From: Borrelia maritima
GTDB taxonomy: Bacteria > Spirochaetota > Spirochaetia > Borreliales > Borreliaceae
NCBI RefSeq assembly: GCF_008931845.1
Contig: NZ_CP044535.1
Span: forward strand, 620,001-684,000
Direction: 5' to 3'
Length of the DNA stretch: 64,000 nt
Below, one piece after another: positions 9,718-20,186 of the stretch. A program made the translations under genes and the position numbers. The notes beneath the pieces were generated by a model. The model saw only the letters and a program-made list of their open reading frames with translations. It had not been told where the DNA came from and made no database searches. Position 1 is the stretch's first letter; each line of letters starts with the position of its first letter.

Positions 9718-10209
9718 ATGTTAAATCATTTTAATTTTAAATTAAAACGCGATGTTACAATAATAGTTCCAGGCGAAGCTTTTGTTTCAAATAAAAGAGT
9801 TATTTCTACAATTCTTGGTTCTTGTGTTGCTGTTGTGCTTTACGATGAATCAAGTAATTTAATTGGAATGAATCATTATGTTCTAGTTAAGTCAGATCTT
9901 GATATATCTCCTGATCAAAGTGGAAGGTATGGGGTTTATGCTATTCCCATGTTAATAAATACAATGTTAGAAAATGGAGCTAATAAAAGTAATCTTAAGG
10001 CCAAGCTTTTTGGAGGAACTAATTTTATGGCAAAAGGATCTGTTAAGGTGGGGCTTGAAAATTCAGAGTTTGCCGTGAATACATTAAATAAGTTTCGTAT
10101 TCCAATTTTAGCTAAAGATTTTGATCAATCTAAGTCACGAAAGATTTTTGCATTTCCCGAAAACTTTAAAGTTATTGTGGAATATCCAGATGGAACAAGG
10201 GTTTTTTAA
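9718..10209 (+). CDS. cheD: chemoreceptor glutamine deamidase
   Basis: 163-residue cytoplasmic protein that deamidates chemoreceptor glutamines and can interact with CheC/CheX phosphatases. The catalytic pair is visible as Cys36 in ILGSCVAVVLYD and His53 in GMNHYVL; KLFGGTNFM further on is also typical. It lies between dacA and pcrA with gaps of 4 and 2 nt, far from other chemotaxis genes in this window, so it is probably transcribed with cell-wall and repair genes. Confidence 0.93.
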   Translation: MLNHFNFKLKRDVTIIVPGEAFVSNKRVISTILGSCVAVVLYDESSNLIGMNHYVLVKSDLDISPDQSGRYGVYAIPMLINTMLENGANKSNLKAKLFGGTNFMAKGSVKVGLENSEFAVNTLNKFRIPILAKDFDQSKSRKIFAFPENFKVIVEYPDGTRVF

Positions 10210-10211
10210 TA

Positions 10212-12188
10212 TTGCTTGATGTTTTTTTAAAAAATTCTCTCAACCAATTTCAATATGAAGCAGTTACCACTATTGAAGGCGCTCTTTTAATTATTGCTGG
10301 TGCTGGCAGTGGAAAAACAAGAGTTGTTACTCATAGAATAGCATATTTACTTTTAAAAGGTGTTCCTCAAGGGGAAATTTTAGCCTTAACTTTTACCAAT
10401 AAGGCTGCTAATGAAATGAAAGATAGAATTAGGAAAATTTTGAAAAGTCCCCTTAGCAATCTTATGGTTTCAACTTTTCATGCTTTTGGCCTTTTTTTTT
10501 TAAAAGAAAATTATAAATTATTAGGGTATAGAAAAAACTTTAGCATTTATGATGATAGTGATAGAATTTCTCTTCTTAAAGAGATTTTACTAGATGAAGG
10601 CCTTTTAAATAAAAAAGTTTCTTTAAATTCGCTTAGTAATGTTATTTCACTTTTAAAAAATGGCATTCTCACTCTCAATGATTTAAAGGAAGAGGATGTA
10701 AATATTTTTAGACTTTATGAAGAGCGATTAAGGCTTTATAACTCTTTTGATTTTGATGATTTGATTTTAAAGCCAAAAGAATTGTTAAGTAATAATTCTG
10801 ATATTAGAAATAAATATTCTAAAAGATATAAGTATGTTTTAATTGACGAGTTTCAAGATACTTCTTTGATTCAATATAATTTTATTCGCCTTTTGATAAA
10901 TCATAGTAATTTGTGTTGTGTAGGCGATGATGATCAATCTATATATTCTTGGCGTGGAGCTAGTTATAACAACATATTGCAATTTGAAAAGGATTATAAT
11001 GTTAAAGAAATAAAACTTGAACAAAATTATCGTTCTACAAAAAATATTTTAGATGTTGCCAATTCTGTGATTTTGAATAATAAAAATAGAAAAGAAAAGA
11101 CTTTGTGGTCTTCAAAGACGTGTAGTAAAGTTATAGATGTTTTTATATTTGAGGATGAAATTCAAGAATCTGAGTTTGTTGCAAGTCAAATCATAGAGCT
11201 TTCAAAGTTAGAGGGCTTTCAATCTAAAAATGTAGGAGTTCTCATGAGAACCAATGCTCTTTTTAAAAACGTTGAGATGATTTTTAGAAGGCGAAGTATA
11301 AAATACAAAGTTTCGGGGGGAACATCTTTTTTCCAAAGAAAAGAAATAAAAGACATTATTTCTTATTTAAATGTAATAATAAATCCTAAAAGTGATTATG
11401 ATCTTCTTAGAATAATTAATGTTCCAAGAAGGGGAATTGGCAAGGAATATTTGAAAAAGATTAGAGATATAGCAGACAAGAAGGGTTGTTGTATTTATGA
11501 TGCTCTTTGTGATATTGCTTTTTCTTTTACAAACATTTCTAGTTGTGATAAGGCTTTAAATAAGCAGGTAATTGAAAGCATAGAAGATTTTGTATCTTTT
11601 ATTGAAGAGTATCAATATAAATTTAGTGTAAAAAAAAACACGTATTCTAATATAATCAAAGAAATGATAGAAAGTGTTGAATATTGGGGATTTTTAGTTA
11701 GTGAAAGTCCCAATTCAATCAAAGTGGCTGAATATAAGTATCAAAATATAGAAGGGTTTTTAAGCATAATTAAAAATTGGGAATCCAAACAATTTGGTGA
11801 ATTAAGGGATTTAAGCAGTTTTTTAAACTATATAGTTATTCAATCTAACGAAGTGAATGAGGAATCTGAAAATATTAATATTAATTTAATGACAGTTCAT
11901 TCTGCTAAAGGTTTAGAATTTGACTATGTATTTTTTATTGCTGTTGAAGACAATATTATTCCTCATCACAGAATTATTGAAGAGAGTAAAGTTGGCTTAG
12001 AAGAGGAGAGAAGAGTTTTTTATGTTGCATTAACTCGCGCAAAAGATTCTCTGATTATTACTATGGCCAATAAGCGTAAAAAAGATAGGCAAATTTTTGA
12101 GCAATTGCCTTCAAGGTTTATTTCAGAAATTCCTCAAGAATTTTTAAATTTTAATTATTATGCAGATTTTGTTGAAAATAAAGCTTGA
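10212..12188 (+). CDS. pcrA: UvrD/PcrA-type DNA helicase
   Basis: 658-residue superfamily 1A 3'-5' helicase for repair and replication-fork processing. Motif I is AGAGSGKT at 29-36, motif II is DEFQDTS, motif III GDDDQSIYSWRGA, motif IV EQNYRSTKNIL, motif V TVHSAKGLEFDYVF and motif VI EERRVFYVALTRAKDSL. It starts at TTG two nt after the cheD stop. No nuclease domain follows, which separates it from RecB and AddA. Shorter than E. coli UvrD (720), which is common in spirochaetes. Confidence 0.94.
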   Translation: MLDVFLKNSLNQFQYEAVTTIEGALLIIAGAGSGKTRVVTHRIAYLLLKGVPQGEILALTFTNKAANEMKDRIRKILKSPLSNLMVSTFHAFGLFFLKENYKLLGYRKNFSIYDDSDRISLLKEILLDEGLLNKKVSLNSLSNVISLLKNGILTLNDLKEEDVNIFRLYEERLRLYNSFDFDDLILKPKELLSNNSDIRNKYSKRYKYVLIDEFQDTSLIQYNFIRLLINHSNLCCVGDDDQSIYSWRGASYNNILQFEKDYNVKEIKLEQNYRSTKNILDVANSVILNNKNRKEKTLWSSKTCSKVIDVFIFEDEIQESEFVASQIIELSKLEGFQSKNVGVLMRTNALFKNVEMIFRRRSIKYKVSGGTSFFQRKEIKDIISYLNVIINPKSDYDLLRIINVPRRGIGKEYLKKIRDIADKKGCCIYDALCDIAFSFTNISSCDKALNKQVIESIEDFVSFIEEYQYKFSVKKNTYSNIIKEMIESVEYWGFLVSESPNSIKVAEYKYQNIEGFLSIIKNWESKQFGELRDLSSFLNYIVIQSNEVNEESENININLMTVHSAKGLEFDYVFFIAVEDNIIPHHRIIEESKVGLEEERRVFYVALTRAKDSLIITMANKRKKDRQIFEQLPSRFISEIPQEFLNFNYYADFVENKA

Positions 12189-12292
12189 TAAATATTTGGA
12201 ATGAATTTTAGATTGATTTAGTATATTATATGATTAGTTATAATCAAATTTAAACGAATTTATGGGTTTAATATAATCAAAGGAAAGTTATT

Positions 12293-13723
12293 ATGAGTAT
12301 TGTAATTGATTTTTTTAAAGAGATATCAAAGATTCCAAGATGTTCAAAAAATGTTAAAGGAATTATTAATTTTATTAAGGAGAGAGCCAGAGAATTTGGA
12401 TATTCTTTTAAAGAAGATAGTGTTGGGAATATTGTGGTGCAGATAAAATCCAATAATAATATTGATATGCATCCTATTATTTTGCAATCACATGTTGATA
12501 TGGTTTGTGAAAAAAATGAATCCAGTTTACATAATTTTGAAACGGATCCAATTACAATTGTTGAAGAAGATGGGTATCTAAAAGCAGTAGGGACTACCCT
12601 TGGAGCTGATGATGGGATTGGGGTAGCTATGATGTTAGGCATTATGAGTGAGGCAAATAGGTTTCCCCATCCCGATTTGGAACTTCTTTTTACTGTTGAT
12701 GAGGAAATAGGTTTAATAGGCGCTCTTGGTCTTGATTCTAATTTATGCAGCGGTAAAAGTCTCATTAATCTTGATGGAGAAGAAGAAGGTTATTTTATAG
12801 TTGGTTGTGCAGGATCAAGACTTGCTGAGGTTGTTTTTTCTCCTCAGTATACTCTTGCAACAAAAAAAACTAAAGTAGAAATTTTATTTAAAGGGCTTAA
12901 AGGTGGCCATTCCGGTGCAGATATTCATTTGGATTTGGCAAATGCTTTAAAATTAATGTTTTTTGCTCTTTTTGAAATTAAAGCAAATATTGATTTTGAG
13001 ATTGAAAGTATTTTTGGTGGGGGTAGCAGCAATGCAATCCCGAATGAAGCTAAAGCTTTAATTTTTATCAATGACAGTGATTATGATTTATTAAATAAAG
13101 AGCTCGAGCTTTTCTTGTTTAAAGTTAAAAGCACGTATTCTCTTGAAAGTGAATTTGACATTATTATTAATAAAAGAGGATTTTCATCAGCTAAAGTTCT
13201 TGATGAAGATAGCAAGCGCAAGCTTTTAAATATGGGGATGGGATTTTTACATGGAGTTCAAAAAGTAGAAAATTATGAAAATAAACTCATTAAGACTTCT
13301 TTAAATTTTTCAAGTCTTTTAAAAATGCAAAGTGATTATGTTTTTACTTTTTTAATAAGATCTTTATTGGATTTAGACAAAGAATATGTTTTTAATCATT
13401 TGCATTCAATAAGTGATTTATCAGGAGCTAGTTTACGTTTAATTTATGATGATCCTTCTTGGAATTCTGATAAGAATAGCAATCTTTTAAAACATCTTCA
13501 AGAAGTGTATAAAGAGATGTATCTTAAAGATGCTAATGTTTGTTTAATACATGCGGGTCTTGAAACAGGCATAATATCTTCTAGATTAGGGGGTATAGAA
13601 TCTGTTACTCTTGGGCCTTGGATTGAATTTCCTCATACTACTAGAGAAAGAGTAGATATTCCTTCAACTATTAGAGTTTATGATTTTTTGAAAAAAAGTT
13701 TAGAAAGATTTAAAAAATTTTAG
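12293..13723 (+). CDS. pepD: aminoacyl-histidine dipeptidase (M20, PepD-like)
   Basis: 476-residue cytoplasmic zinc dipeptidase that would recover amino acids from imported peptides. M20 metal ligands and catalytic residues: His67 and Asp69 in QSHVDMVCEK, Asp106/107 in GTTLGADDGIG, Glu137/138 in VDEEIGLIGA, and a late His in GPWIEFPHTTRE. GGHSGADIHLDLANALK matches the dimerisation-domain signature. AAAGGAAAG sits 7 nt before the ATG. A TATAAT-like element lies in the 104-nt gap after pcrA, so it may have its own promoter. The stop codon is inside its terminator hairpin. Confidence 0.93.
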   Translation: MSIVIDFFKEISKIPRCSKNVKGIINFIKERAREFGYSFKEDSVGNIVVQIKSNNNIDMHPIILQSHVDMVCEKNESSLHNFETDPITIVEEDGYLKAVGTTLGADDGIGVAMMLGIMSEANRFPHPDLELLFTVDEEIGLIGALGLDSNLCSGKSLINLDGEEEGYFIVGCAGSRLAEVVFSPQYTLATKKTKVEILFKGLKGGHSGADIHLDLANALKLMFFALFEIKANIDFEIESIFGGGSSNAIPNEAKALIFINDSDYDLLNKELELFLFKVKSTYSLESEFDIIINKRGFSSAKVLDEDSKRKLLNMGMGFLHGVQKVENYENKLIKTSLNFSSLLKMQSDYVFTFLIRSLLDLDKEYVFNHLHSISDLSGASLRLIYDDPSWNSDKNSNLLKHLQEVYKEMYLKDANVCLIHAGLETGIISSRLGGIESVTLGPWIEFPHTTRERVDIPSTIRVYDFLKKSLERFKKF

Positions 13724-13753
13724 TTTAAAAAAATAATTTTTTTTAAACTAAAA
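13718..13753 (+). terminator. pepD terminator overlapping its stop codon
   Basis: 16-bp perfect inverted repeat, TTTTAGTTTAAAAAAA paired with TTTTTTTAAACTAAAA, loop of 4 nt. The pepD TAG (13721-13723) lies in the left arm. It separates pepD from the tRNA operon promoter. Confidence 0.7.
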
Positions 13754-13775
13754 TTCGCATAGTTTTTATTTTTTA

Positions 13776-13804
13776 TTGACTTAGAAATTAAATATTTATA
13801 AAAT
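13776..13804 (+). promoter_or_regulatory. promoter of tRNA-His/Arg/Leu/Gly cluster
   Basis: TTGACT (13776-13781), 17-nt spacer, TAAAAT (13799-13804), overlapping TATAAA two bases earlier. The tRNA-His 5' end is 28 nt downstream. Sigma-70 type by consensus. Confidence 0.75.
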
Positions 13805-13832
13805 ATGATGGTAATCATATTCACTTATTATT

Positions 13833-13906
13833 GGTGGTTGTAGCTCAGTTGGTAGAGCGTCGGGTTGTGGTTCCGAATGTCGCGGGTTCAAGCCCCGTCA
13901 ATCACC
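13833..13906 (+). tRNA. tRNA-His (GTG)
   Basis: Cloverleaf folds with anticodon GTG at 13867-13869. The 5' G at 13833 pairs with the discriminator C, the extra G(-1):C73 pair specific to tRNA-His, so G-1 is encoded. The T arm has GTTCAAG. No CCA is encoded. Confidence 0.96.
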
Positions 13907-13932
13907 TTATAATCAATTTTATTTTAATAACT

Positions 13933-14006
13933 GCATTCATAGCTCAATTGGATAGAGCGGCGGACTTCGAATCCGAAGGTTGCAGGTTCGAGTCCTGCTG
14001 AGTGCG
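13933..14006 (+). tRNA. tRNA-Arg (TCG)
   Basis: Acceptor GCATTCA pairs with TGAGTGC, with one G-T. Anticodon loop CTTCGAA gives TCG at 13967-13969, reading CGN arginine codons. Discriminator G, no encoded CCA. 26 nt after tRNA-His, same transcript. Confidence 0.95.
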
Positions 14007-14085
14007 AAAATATTATTTATTTGATAGATTAGGCATACTTGCAAAAGCTTTTAAGTTTTTGTATACTAGGTTGAGTATGAAGTAT

Positions 14086-14166
14086 GCAGGAGTGGTGGAA
14101 TTGGCAGACACGCTAGACTTAGGATCTAGTGCCTTTGGCGTGTGGGTTCGACTCCCACCTTCTGTA
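14086..14166 (+). tRNA. tRNA-Leu (TAG)
   Basis: Class II tRNA of 81 nt with a variable arm. Anticodon stem CTAGA/TCTAG encloses CTTAGGA, anticodon TAG at 14120-14122, reading CUA-type leucine codons. T arm GTGGG/CCCAC. The first acceptor pair is G1-U72 wobble; discriminator A73; no CCA. Confidence 0.94.
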
Positions 14167-14172
14167 ATAAGT

Positions 14173-14244
14173 GCGAAAGTAACTCAGGGGTAGAGTGTCA
14201 CCTTGCCAAGGTGAAAGTCGCGGGTTCAAATCCCGTCTTTCGCT
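14173..14244 (+). tRNA. tRNA-Gly (GCC)
   Basis: Acceptor GCGAAAG pairs fully with CTTTCGC; anticodon stem TCACC/GGTGA; anticodon GCC at 14205-14207, reading GGC/GGU. Discriminator T, no CCA. It is 6 nt after tRNA-Leu and 40 nt before tig, with no hairpin between. Confidence 0.95.
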
Positions 14245-14284
14245 TTTTAATAATTATCAATAAATTTTAATTGAGGCATTAGCA

Positions 14285-15643
14285 GTGATTTTTAGCAAAG
14301 ATATTAAGCTTCTTCCAGGCTCAAAGGTTGAGGCTGTCATTAGAGTTCCAAAAAATATTATTCAGGAAAAATATAGCTCATTATTAAAGGATTATTCTTC
14401 CAGGCTTAAGATTCAAGGTTTTAGAATTGGAAAAGTTCCTATTAATATTATTGAGAATAAATATTCTGAGGGGTTAAGAGCTACTGTTTTAGAAGAATTG
14501 GTTAATAATTCTCTTAAAGAATTTTTTAAAGAAGAGCCTAAAAAGCCTTTAAGTTATGTTTCTCCCACTATAAAGGAAAAAGATTTAAGATTAAATCTTG
14601 ATAAAGATTTTGAATTTACTTTTGTGTATGAGACTTATCCTGAATTTAAAATCCCAAGTTTTGATGAGATTGATATTAAAGTGGAAGTCCCTGAAGTTTT
14701 TATTAATGATTCTGATATTGATGATGAGATTAGGCGTCTTCAAATAGAAAATTCAATTATTATTGAAGATGAACAAGGAATTGTCAAAAAAGATAGCATT
14801 GTTAAAGTGGACTTTGTCGAACTTAATGATTTTTTAAATGAGATAGCATCAACAAAAAGACAAGACTTTGTTTTTACAGTTGGAAAATCCGAGACCTATT
14901 ATGATTTTGACAAAGATGTAATTGGTATGAAAATTGATGAAGAGAAAGTTATAGAAAAATCTTATATTTCAGATTATAAATTTGAAGAACTTGCGGGATC
15001 TTCAAGAAAATTGAAGATTAAGATTAAGAGTATTAAAAAAAGAGATCTTCCCTTAATAGATGATGAGTTTGCAAAGGATATTAGCGATAGATATAATACA
15101 CTAGATGATCTTAAAAATTTTATAAGGTCTAATATTTTTAACCTTATTGAAGAAAAGAAAGAAGCCTTAAAGCTAAATAAATTTTTTTCTACTATTTCTG
15201 AAAAAATAGAAATAGACATTCCCCATTCAATGGTTGAAGCTGAAATTGAAATCGCCTTTAAGGACACTGCAAAGCAAAATAAGATGAATCTTGAAGAGTT
15301 TAAAAGCATTTTTTATTCTTCAGGATTTATTGGTAATACTAATTTAAAGAATGAAATTTTTAGTAATTTGAAATCTAAGTTAATAATTCAAAAAATGGTA
15401 GATTTAGATCCAACTAAAGTTACCGAGAGTGATCTTGAGGATGAGATGGTCAGACAATCTGAAAATTCGGGTGTAAGTTACGAGGAGATTAAAAAATTTT
15501 ATGAAGATCAAAATCTGATTCCTTATTTAAAAGATGATATCAAAAGGAATAGAGTTAAGAAAAAAATTTTGACAAATCTTAAAGAGGTAAAAGGCAAACA
15601 AATTTCTTTTAAAGATTTTGTTAATTATAAAATTTGTGAGTAA
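14285..15643 (+). CDS. tig: trigger factor
   Basis: 452-residue ribosome-associated chaperone and prolyl isomerase that meets nascent chains at the exit tunnel. The ribosome-binding signature GFRIGKVP is at 45-52. The FKBP-like domain follows at about 150-240 and the long helical substrate-binding C-terminal part after that. Start is GTG, with GAGG about 9 nt upstream. It leads the tig-clpP-clpX-lon series and follows tRNA-Gly without a terminator, so at least part of its mRNA probably comes from the tRNA promoter. Confidence 0.95.
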   Translation: MIFSKDIKLLPGSKVEAVIRVPKNIIQEKYSSLLKDYSSRLKIQGFRIGKVPINIIENKYSEGLRATVLEELVNNSLKEFFKEEPKKPLSYVSPTIKEKDLRLNLDKDFEFTFVYETYPEFKIPSFDEIDIKVEVPEVFINDSDIDDEIRRLQIENSIIIEDEQGIVKKDSIVKVDFVELNDFLNEIASTKRQDFVFTVGKSETYYDFDKDVIGMKIDEEKVIEKSYISDYKFEELAGSSRKLKIKIKSIKKRDLPLIDDEFAKDISDRYNTLDDLKNFIRSNIFNLIEEKKEALKLNKFFSTISEKIEIDIPHSMVEAEIEIAFKDTAKQNKMNLEEFKSIFYSSGFIGNTNLKNEIFSNLKSKLIIQKMVDLDPTKVTESDLEDEMVRQSENSGVSYEEIKKFYEDQNLIPYLKDDIKRNRVKKKILTNLKEVKGKQISFKDFVNYKICE

Positions 15644-15648
15644 GAAAA

Positions 15649-16242
15649 ATGGAATTTATGTATAATTTAATACCCACTGTGATTGAGCATACAGGGAATT
15701 ATGAGAGAGTATTTGATATATATTCAAGATTACTTAGAGAGCGTATAATATTTTTGAGTGGTGAGATTAATGATTCTAAGGCAGATACTGTGATTGCACA
15801 ACTTTTGTTTTTAGAATCAGAAGATTCAAGCAAAGATATTTATCTTTATTTAAATTCTCCAGGAGGTAGTATTACTGCAGGTCTTGCGATTTATGATACT
15901 ATGCAATATATAAAACCTGATGTGAGGACAATTTGTATTGGACAAGCTGCTTCAATGGGAGCTTTTTTGCTTGCTGCTGGTGCCAAGGGTAAAAGAGAAT
16001 CTCTAGCTTATTCTAGAATAATGATTCATCAGCCTTGGGGTGGAATAAGTGGCCAGGCTAGTGATATTAATATACAAGCTAATGAAATTTTAAGACTTAA
16101 AAAATTAATAATAGATATTATGTCTAATCAGATAGGAGTTGATAAAGAAAAACTGGCTCTTGATATGGAAAGAGATTATTTTATGACTTCAAGTGATGCT
16201 CTTAAATATGGTCTTATTGATAGTATCTTAGTTAGGGAGTAG
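15649..16242 (+). CDS. clpP: ATP-dependent Clp protease proteolytic subunit
   Basis: 197-residue serine peptidase that assembles into the two-ring ClpP barrel and works with ClpX or ClpA/C unfoldases. Catalytic triad: Ser102 in GQAASMGAF, His127 in MIHQPWGG and Asp176 in [24 protein letters not shown] is the family signature. The ATG at 15649 is 5 nt after the tig stop; an ATG three codons later is equally possible since neither has a strong ribosome site. Confidence 0.96.
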   Translation: MEFMYNLIPTVIEHTGNYERVFDIYSRLLRERIIFLSGEINDSKADTVIAQLLFLESEDSSKDIYLYLNSPGGSITAGLAIYDTMQYIKPDVRTICIGQAASMGAFLLAAGAKGKRESLAYSRIMIHQPWGGISGQASDINIQANEILRLKKLIIDIMSNQIGVDKEKLALDMERDYFMTSSDALKYGLIDSILVRE

Positions 16243-16265
16243 TTTTATTTTCGGTAGTAATTTTT

Positions 16266-17558
16266 ATGGCAAGAGTAAAAGGTCAAAAAGTAAAAGAGTG
16301 TTCTTTTTGTGGACTTAGTGTTGCTGAGCTTGGAGGTAATGTTGTTATATCTAATGGAGTGGCGATTTGTCCCGAATGTTCTAGAATATGTCACAATCTT
16401 TTTAAAGAAAAGTTGTGTAAGCCTCTAGATTCTAAGTCTAATGGTTTGCCAACTCCTAAACAACTTAAGGATCATTTAGATATGCATGTTGTTGGGCAAG
16501 AAGATGCAAAAAAAGTTTTATCTGTAGCTGTTTATAACCATTATAAGAGAATATTAAAAAATAATAAATATGATAATGGTATTGAGATTGAAAAATCCAA
16601 TATACTTTTGGTTGGGCCTACAGGCAGTGGGAAAACTTTGCTTGCAAAAACTTTGGCCGCAGAGATGAATGTGCCATTTGCAATAGCAGATGCTACAACT
16701 TTGACAGAAGCCGGATATGTTGGTGAAGATGTAGAAAATATTTTGCTTAAATTAATACAATCTGCTCATGGTGATATTAGTCTGGCTGAGAAAGGGATTA
16801 TTTATATAGACGAAATAGATAAAATTGCTAAAAAAAATGAGAATGTTTCAATTACAAGGGATGTTTCTGGAGAAGGAGTTCAGCAGGCCCTGTTAAAGAT
16901 AATTGAGGGGACTGTTGCAAATGTTCCTCCAAGAGGTGGGAGAAAGCATCCTTATGAAGATACTATTGAAATTAATACTCAAAATATACTTTTTATATGT
17001 GGTGGTGCATTTGTTGGGCTTGAAAATATTGTGAAAAATCGAATAAATAAGAGTTCTATTGGTTTTTCAGCAATTGAAAAAAAGAATGTAAAGGAGAACG
17101 CTTCATTAAAGTATTTAGAAATGGAAGATTTGATTAAATTTGGCTTGATACCCGAGTTTGTTGGTAGACTCCCTGTACATTCGTATCTTGAAAAGTTAAA
17201 TAAAGAAGATTTGATGAAAATATTAGTTGATCCTAAAAATTCTATTGTTAAGCAGTATTATTATATGTTTAAAATGGATAATGTTGAATTGGTATTTGAA
17301 AAAGATGCTCTAGAGTCAATTGTAGATGAAGCTATTTTGAAAAATACTGGAGCAAGAGGTCTTAGATCTATTTTAGAGGGTCTTCTTAAAGATGTTATGT
17401 TTGAGGTTCCTTCGATTAGCAAGGCTAAGAAGGTTGTTGTAACAAAAGAATCTGTTTTAAATGCAGATGTTAATCCATTAATTTTGGTGGGAAATGCAAT
17501 TAAAAAACCTTGGGCAAAAGAGTTATATGAAATCAATCTTAAATATGATAAAAAATAG
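16266..17558 (+). CDS. clpX: ClpX unfoldase
   Basis: 430-residue AAA+ ATPase that recognises, unfolds and threads substrates into ClpP. The N-terminal zinc-binding domain has four Cys (12, 15, 35, 38). Walker A is GPTGSGKT at 117-124, Walker B is [11 protein letters not shown], and the ClpX GYVGEDVE and GGAFVGLE blocks follow. RGLRSILEG marks the sensor-2 region. Its 3' end overlaps the lon reading frame by about 30 nt. Confidence 0.96.
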   Translation: MARVKGQKVKECSFCGLSVAELGGNVVISNGVAICPECSRICHNLFKEKLCKPLDSKSNGLPTPKQLKDHLDMHVVGQEDAKKVLSVAVYNHYKRILKNNKYDNGIEIEKSNILLVGPTGSGKTLLAKTLAAEMNVPFAIADATTLTEAGYVGEDVENILLKLIQSAHGDISLAEKGIIYIDEIDKIAKKNENVSITRDVSGEGVQQALLKIIEGTVANVPPRGGRKHPYEDTIEINTQNILFICGGAFVGLENIVKNRINKSSIGFSAIEKKNVKENASLKYLEMEDLIKFGLIPEFVGRLPVHSYLEKLNKEDLMKILVDPKNSIVKQYYYMFKMDNVELVFEKDALESIVDEAILKNTGARGLRSILEGLLKDVMFEVPSISKAKKVVVTKESVLNADVNPLILVGNAIKKPWAKELYEINLKYDKK

Positions 17559-19935
17559 AAAAGAAGATCTTCCAGTTGTTATTTTAAAAGAAAATGTTCT
17601 TTTCCCTAATATGACATTGTGGGTAACTTTTGATAATGAATATGTAATTAATTCCATAGCTCAATCTATGCTAGAGGAAAGGTTTATTTTATTTGCTTAT
17701 CCTAATGAATCTAATTATGACGAATCTAGTAGAGGAGGGGTTAAAAACCTATGCTCTGTGGGCACTTATTCTAAACTTATCCAAGTTATAAAGGTCGGCA
17801 AAGACGCAGTAAAAGTTTTGGTTGAGTGTCAAAGCAGAGTTCTTATAGGCAATGTTTCAAAAAAAAATGATTATTTGAGAGCTAGGGTTACTTTTGTGTC
17901 TGATTCTGGTGGATTAAATAGAGAGCTTTTTACCTATGCTAAATTTTTAAAAGAAACTTATGAAGTTTATAAAAATTCCTTATCTTTAAAATCTTATGAT
18001 GGTGATAATGAACCGATTAATTATTTTGAAAATCCAAGTAAACTTGTTGATGTTATAGCCTCTAATTCAAACTTGGAAAATGGCATAAAATTAGAGCTTT
18101 TGCAAGAGTTAAATGTTAAAACCAGAATAGAAAAGCTAATTGTTAATTTAAACATTGAAATTGACCTATTAGATCTTAAAAAAGATATTAATTCTAAAGT
18201 TAGAGCTAAATTAGATAAGGGACAAAGGGATTATTTTCTTTCTGAACAAGTTAAAGAAATACAAAAAAGATTAGGCAAAGATGAAAATGATTATATTGAG
18301 AGGCTAAATTCCAAAGATATTCCAGAAGATATTAAATCTAAGATTGAAAAAGAAATTTCTAGATTATCTAAGATGCAGATGAATTCTCCTGATGCTAATA
18401 TTATTAGAAGTTATATAGAATTAATATTAGATCTTCCTTGGAATGAAAATACTGTTATGAAAAATCATTTAAGCGAGATTGAGTTTATCTTAAGAAATTC
18501 TCATTATGGCATGGATGAAGCAAAAGAAAAGATAATAAATTTTTTGGCTGTTTATCAAATTAATTCTAAGGTTAAAGCTCCTATTTTATGTCTTGTGGGA
18601 CCTCCTGGTATTGGTAAAACATCTCTTGTAGAATCTGTTGCAAGATCGTTGTCTAGGGAATTTGTTAAAATATCTCTTGGTGGCTTAAGAGATGAGGCAG
18701 AAATTAGGGGACACCGAAGAACTTATGTTGGGTCTCTTCCAGGTGTTTTTATTAGTGCAATGAAAAGATCAGGCAAATCCAATCCTGTTATTCTTCTTGA
18801 TGAAATAGATAAAATTAATAATAGCTATAAAGGAAATCCCGAATCTGCTCTTTTAGAAGTTTTAGATCCTGAGCAAAATTATAAATTTATAGATCATTAT
18901 TTAGAAATCCCTTATGATCTTTCTAATGTTTTATTTGTCACAACAGCCAATTCTCTTAATGGTATGTCAAAGCCACTTCTTGATAGAATGGAAATAATTA
19001 AAGTTGAAGGTTATTCTTATATTGAAAAGCTAGAGATTGCTAAGATCTTTTTGATTCCAAGTATCATTAAAGAGAGTTTTTTAGACAAAGTTTATATAAG
19101 GATAGAAGACGAGGTTATTTTTAATTTAATTAGAAACTATACTATGGAATCTGGTGTAAGGGGACTAAAGAGAGTCTTAACTAATTTAATTAGGAAACTT
19201 GTAAGGGAGTTGCTTTATAAGTATTCTAAAGATCAAATAATCAAAGGCAATTTTTATTCACCGAGTTCTTTGATACATGGAAATAATTCGCTTTTTACTC
19301 ATGATCCTGATATTCCAGGTATTTATAAAATAATAAATATTAATAATTATTATAATTATGTTGATACTGAATATAATTTGGATTTAATTAAGATTGACTC
19401 TTCTGGATTTGTTTATGGACTTGCCTGGACAAATTATGGCGGTACAGTTCTTCCCGTTGAGGCAACTAAGTTTGAGAAAAAGGGCGACATTATACTGACG
19501 GGTAGTCTTGGAGCTATTATGAAAGAGAGTGCACAGCTTGCATATTCTATAGTAAAGACCTATTCTTCTAAGCTTAATTTTGACGTAAAAGAAAGCCCCG
19601 AAATTCATTTGCACTTTCCAGAGGGGGCAACGCCAAAAGATGGTCCTTCTGCGGGTATTACCATCGCAACAGCAATTGCTTCAATATTGTCTGGGAAGAA
19701 AGTTCCTTTGGATCTTGCAATGACTGGTGAGGTGACTTTAAAAGGTTTCGTTCTTCCTGTAGGTGGCATTAAAGAAAAAGTTTTAGCAGCCTATAGAAAT
19801 GGCATAAGCAAAGTTATTTTACCCAAAGACAATAAAAAAGATTATTTTAAGCTTCCAGAAGAGGTTAAAGAGAATATAGATGTTAAATTTGTCTCCAATT
19901 TGGAAGAGGTTTTTGATTATTTAAATATTATTTAA
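17527..19935 (+). CDS. lon: Lon ATP-dependent protease
   Basis: About 802-residue cytoplasmic AAA+ serine protease for damaged and regulatory proteins. The N-terminal substrate domain begins [16 protein letters not shown]. Walker A GPPGIGKT is at 358-365 and Walker B VILLDEID near 421. The Ser-Lys dyad is Ser708 (GPSAG) and Lys751 (GGIKEKV). The start is uncertain: ATG at 17527 has AAAAGAG just upstream and is chosen; ATGs at 17494 and 17545 are alternatives. All overlap clpX, implying coupled translation. Borrelia is known to have two Lon proteins; this one matches the Lon-1 position. Confidence 0.94.
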   Translation: MKSILNMIKNRKEDLPVVILKENVLFPNMTLWVTFDNEYVINSIAQSMLEERFILFAYPNESNYDESSRGGVKNLCSVGTYSKLIQVIKVGKDAVKVLVECQSRVLIGNVSKKNDYLRARVTFVSDSGGLNRELFTYAKFLKETYEVYKNSLSLKSYDGDNEPINYFENPSKLVDVIASNSNLENGIKLELLQELNVKTRIEKLIVNLNIEIDLLDLKKDINSKVRAKLDKGQRDYFLSEQVKEIQKRLGKDENDYIERLNSKDIPEDIKSKIEKEISRLSKMQMNSPDANIIRSYIELILDLPWNENTVMKNHLSEIEFILRNSHYGMDEAKEKIINFLAVYQINSKVKAPILCLVGPPGIGKTSLVESVARSLSREFVKISLGGLRDEAEIRGHRRTYVGSLPGVFISAMKRSGKSNPVILLDEIDKINNSYKGNPESALLEVLDPEQNYKFIDHYLEIPYDLSNVLFVTTANSLNGMSKPLLDRMEIIKVEGYSYIEKLEIAKIFLIPSIIKESFLDKVYIRIEDEVIFNLIRNYTMESGVRGLKRVLTNLIRKLVRELLYKYSKDQIIKGNFYSPSSLIHGNNSLFTHDPDIPGIYKIININNYYNYVDTEYNLDLIKIDSSGFVYGLAWTNYGGTVLPVEATKFEKKGDIILTGSLGAIMKESAQLAYSIVKTYSSKLNFDVKESPEIHLHFPEGATPKDGPSAGITIATAIASILSGKKVPLDLAMTGEVTLKGFVLPVGGIKEKVLAAYRNGISKVILPKDNKKDYFKLPEEVKENIDVKFVSNLEEVFDYLNII

Positions 19936-19974
19936 AAAGTTGCATATTTAAATTTATATTTTAGGAGTAGATAT

Positions 19975-20127
19975 ATGAAAGATGGAGTTAGAAGGCCCTC
20001 AGGCAACAGGGCGTCTTTTAGTACTCAGCCTTATGATAAAGGCTTGAAAAAGAATAACAGTTTTTCTTGTTTTGCTAAGAATAATTTAGGTAAAAATTTT
20101 TCAAAGGGTAAAAAAAAAGGTAAATAA
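19975..20127 (+). CDS. small basic protein downstream of lon (50 aa)
   Basis: ATG with an excellent ribosome site (TTAGGAG, 8 nt upstream) begins a 50-codon frame ending TAA, 39 nt after lon and just before a strong terminator. The product is very rich in Lys, Arg, Asn and Gly, starts MKDGVRRPSGNRASF and ends FSKGKKKGK, with no hydrophobic segment and one Cys. The composition suggests nucleic-acid or ribosome binding, but I do not recognise a family. Placement at the end of the protease series suggests co-transcription. A BB0614-position gene is expected here. Confidence 0.72.
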   Translation: MKDGVRRPSGNRASFSTQPYDKGLKKNNSFSCFAKNNLGKNFSKGKKKGK

Positions 20128-20129
20128 AG

Positions 20130-20153
20130 AAAGTGGCTTTAATTGGCCACTTT
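20130..20153 (+). terminator. terminator after lon and small basic gene
   Basis: AAAGTGGC / GCCACTTT stem with an 8-nt loop followed by TTTTTGTTTC. It lies 2 nt after the small gene's stop and 33 nt before the rpsD stop on the other strand, so it may serve both. Confidence 0.88.
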
Positions 20154-20186
20154 TTGTTTCTTTAATAATGCAGAAAAAATAATATT

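Noticed and set aside
12277-12765. 162-codon frame on the minus strand inside pepD
   Set aside because: Antisense to the conserved catalytic part of pepD; Ser/Pro/Ile-rich mirror composition and no ribosome site.
14002-14193. 63-codon frame running from tRNA-Arg through tRNA-Leu into tRNA-Gly
   Set aside because: It consists almost entirely of tRNA sequence; no ribosome site and no reason for coding.
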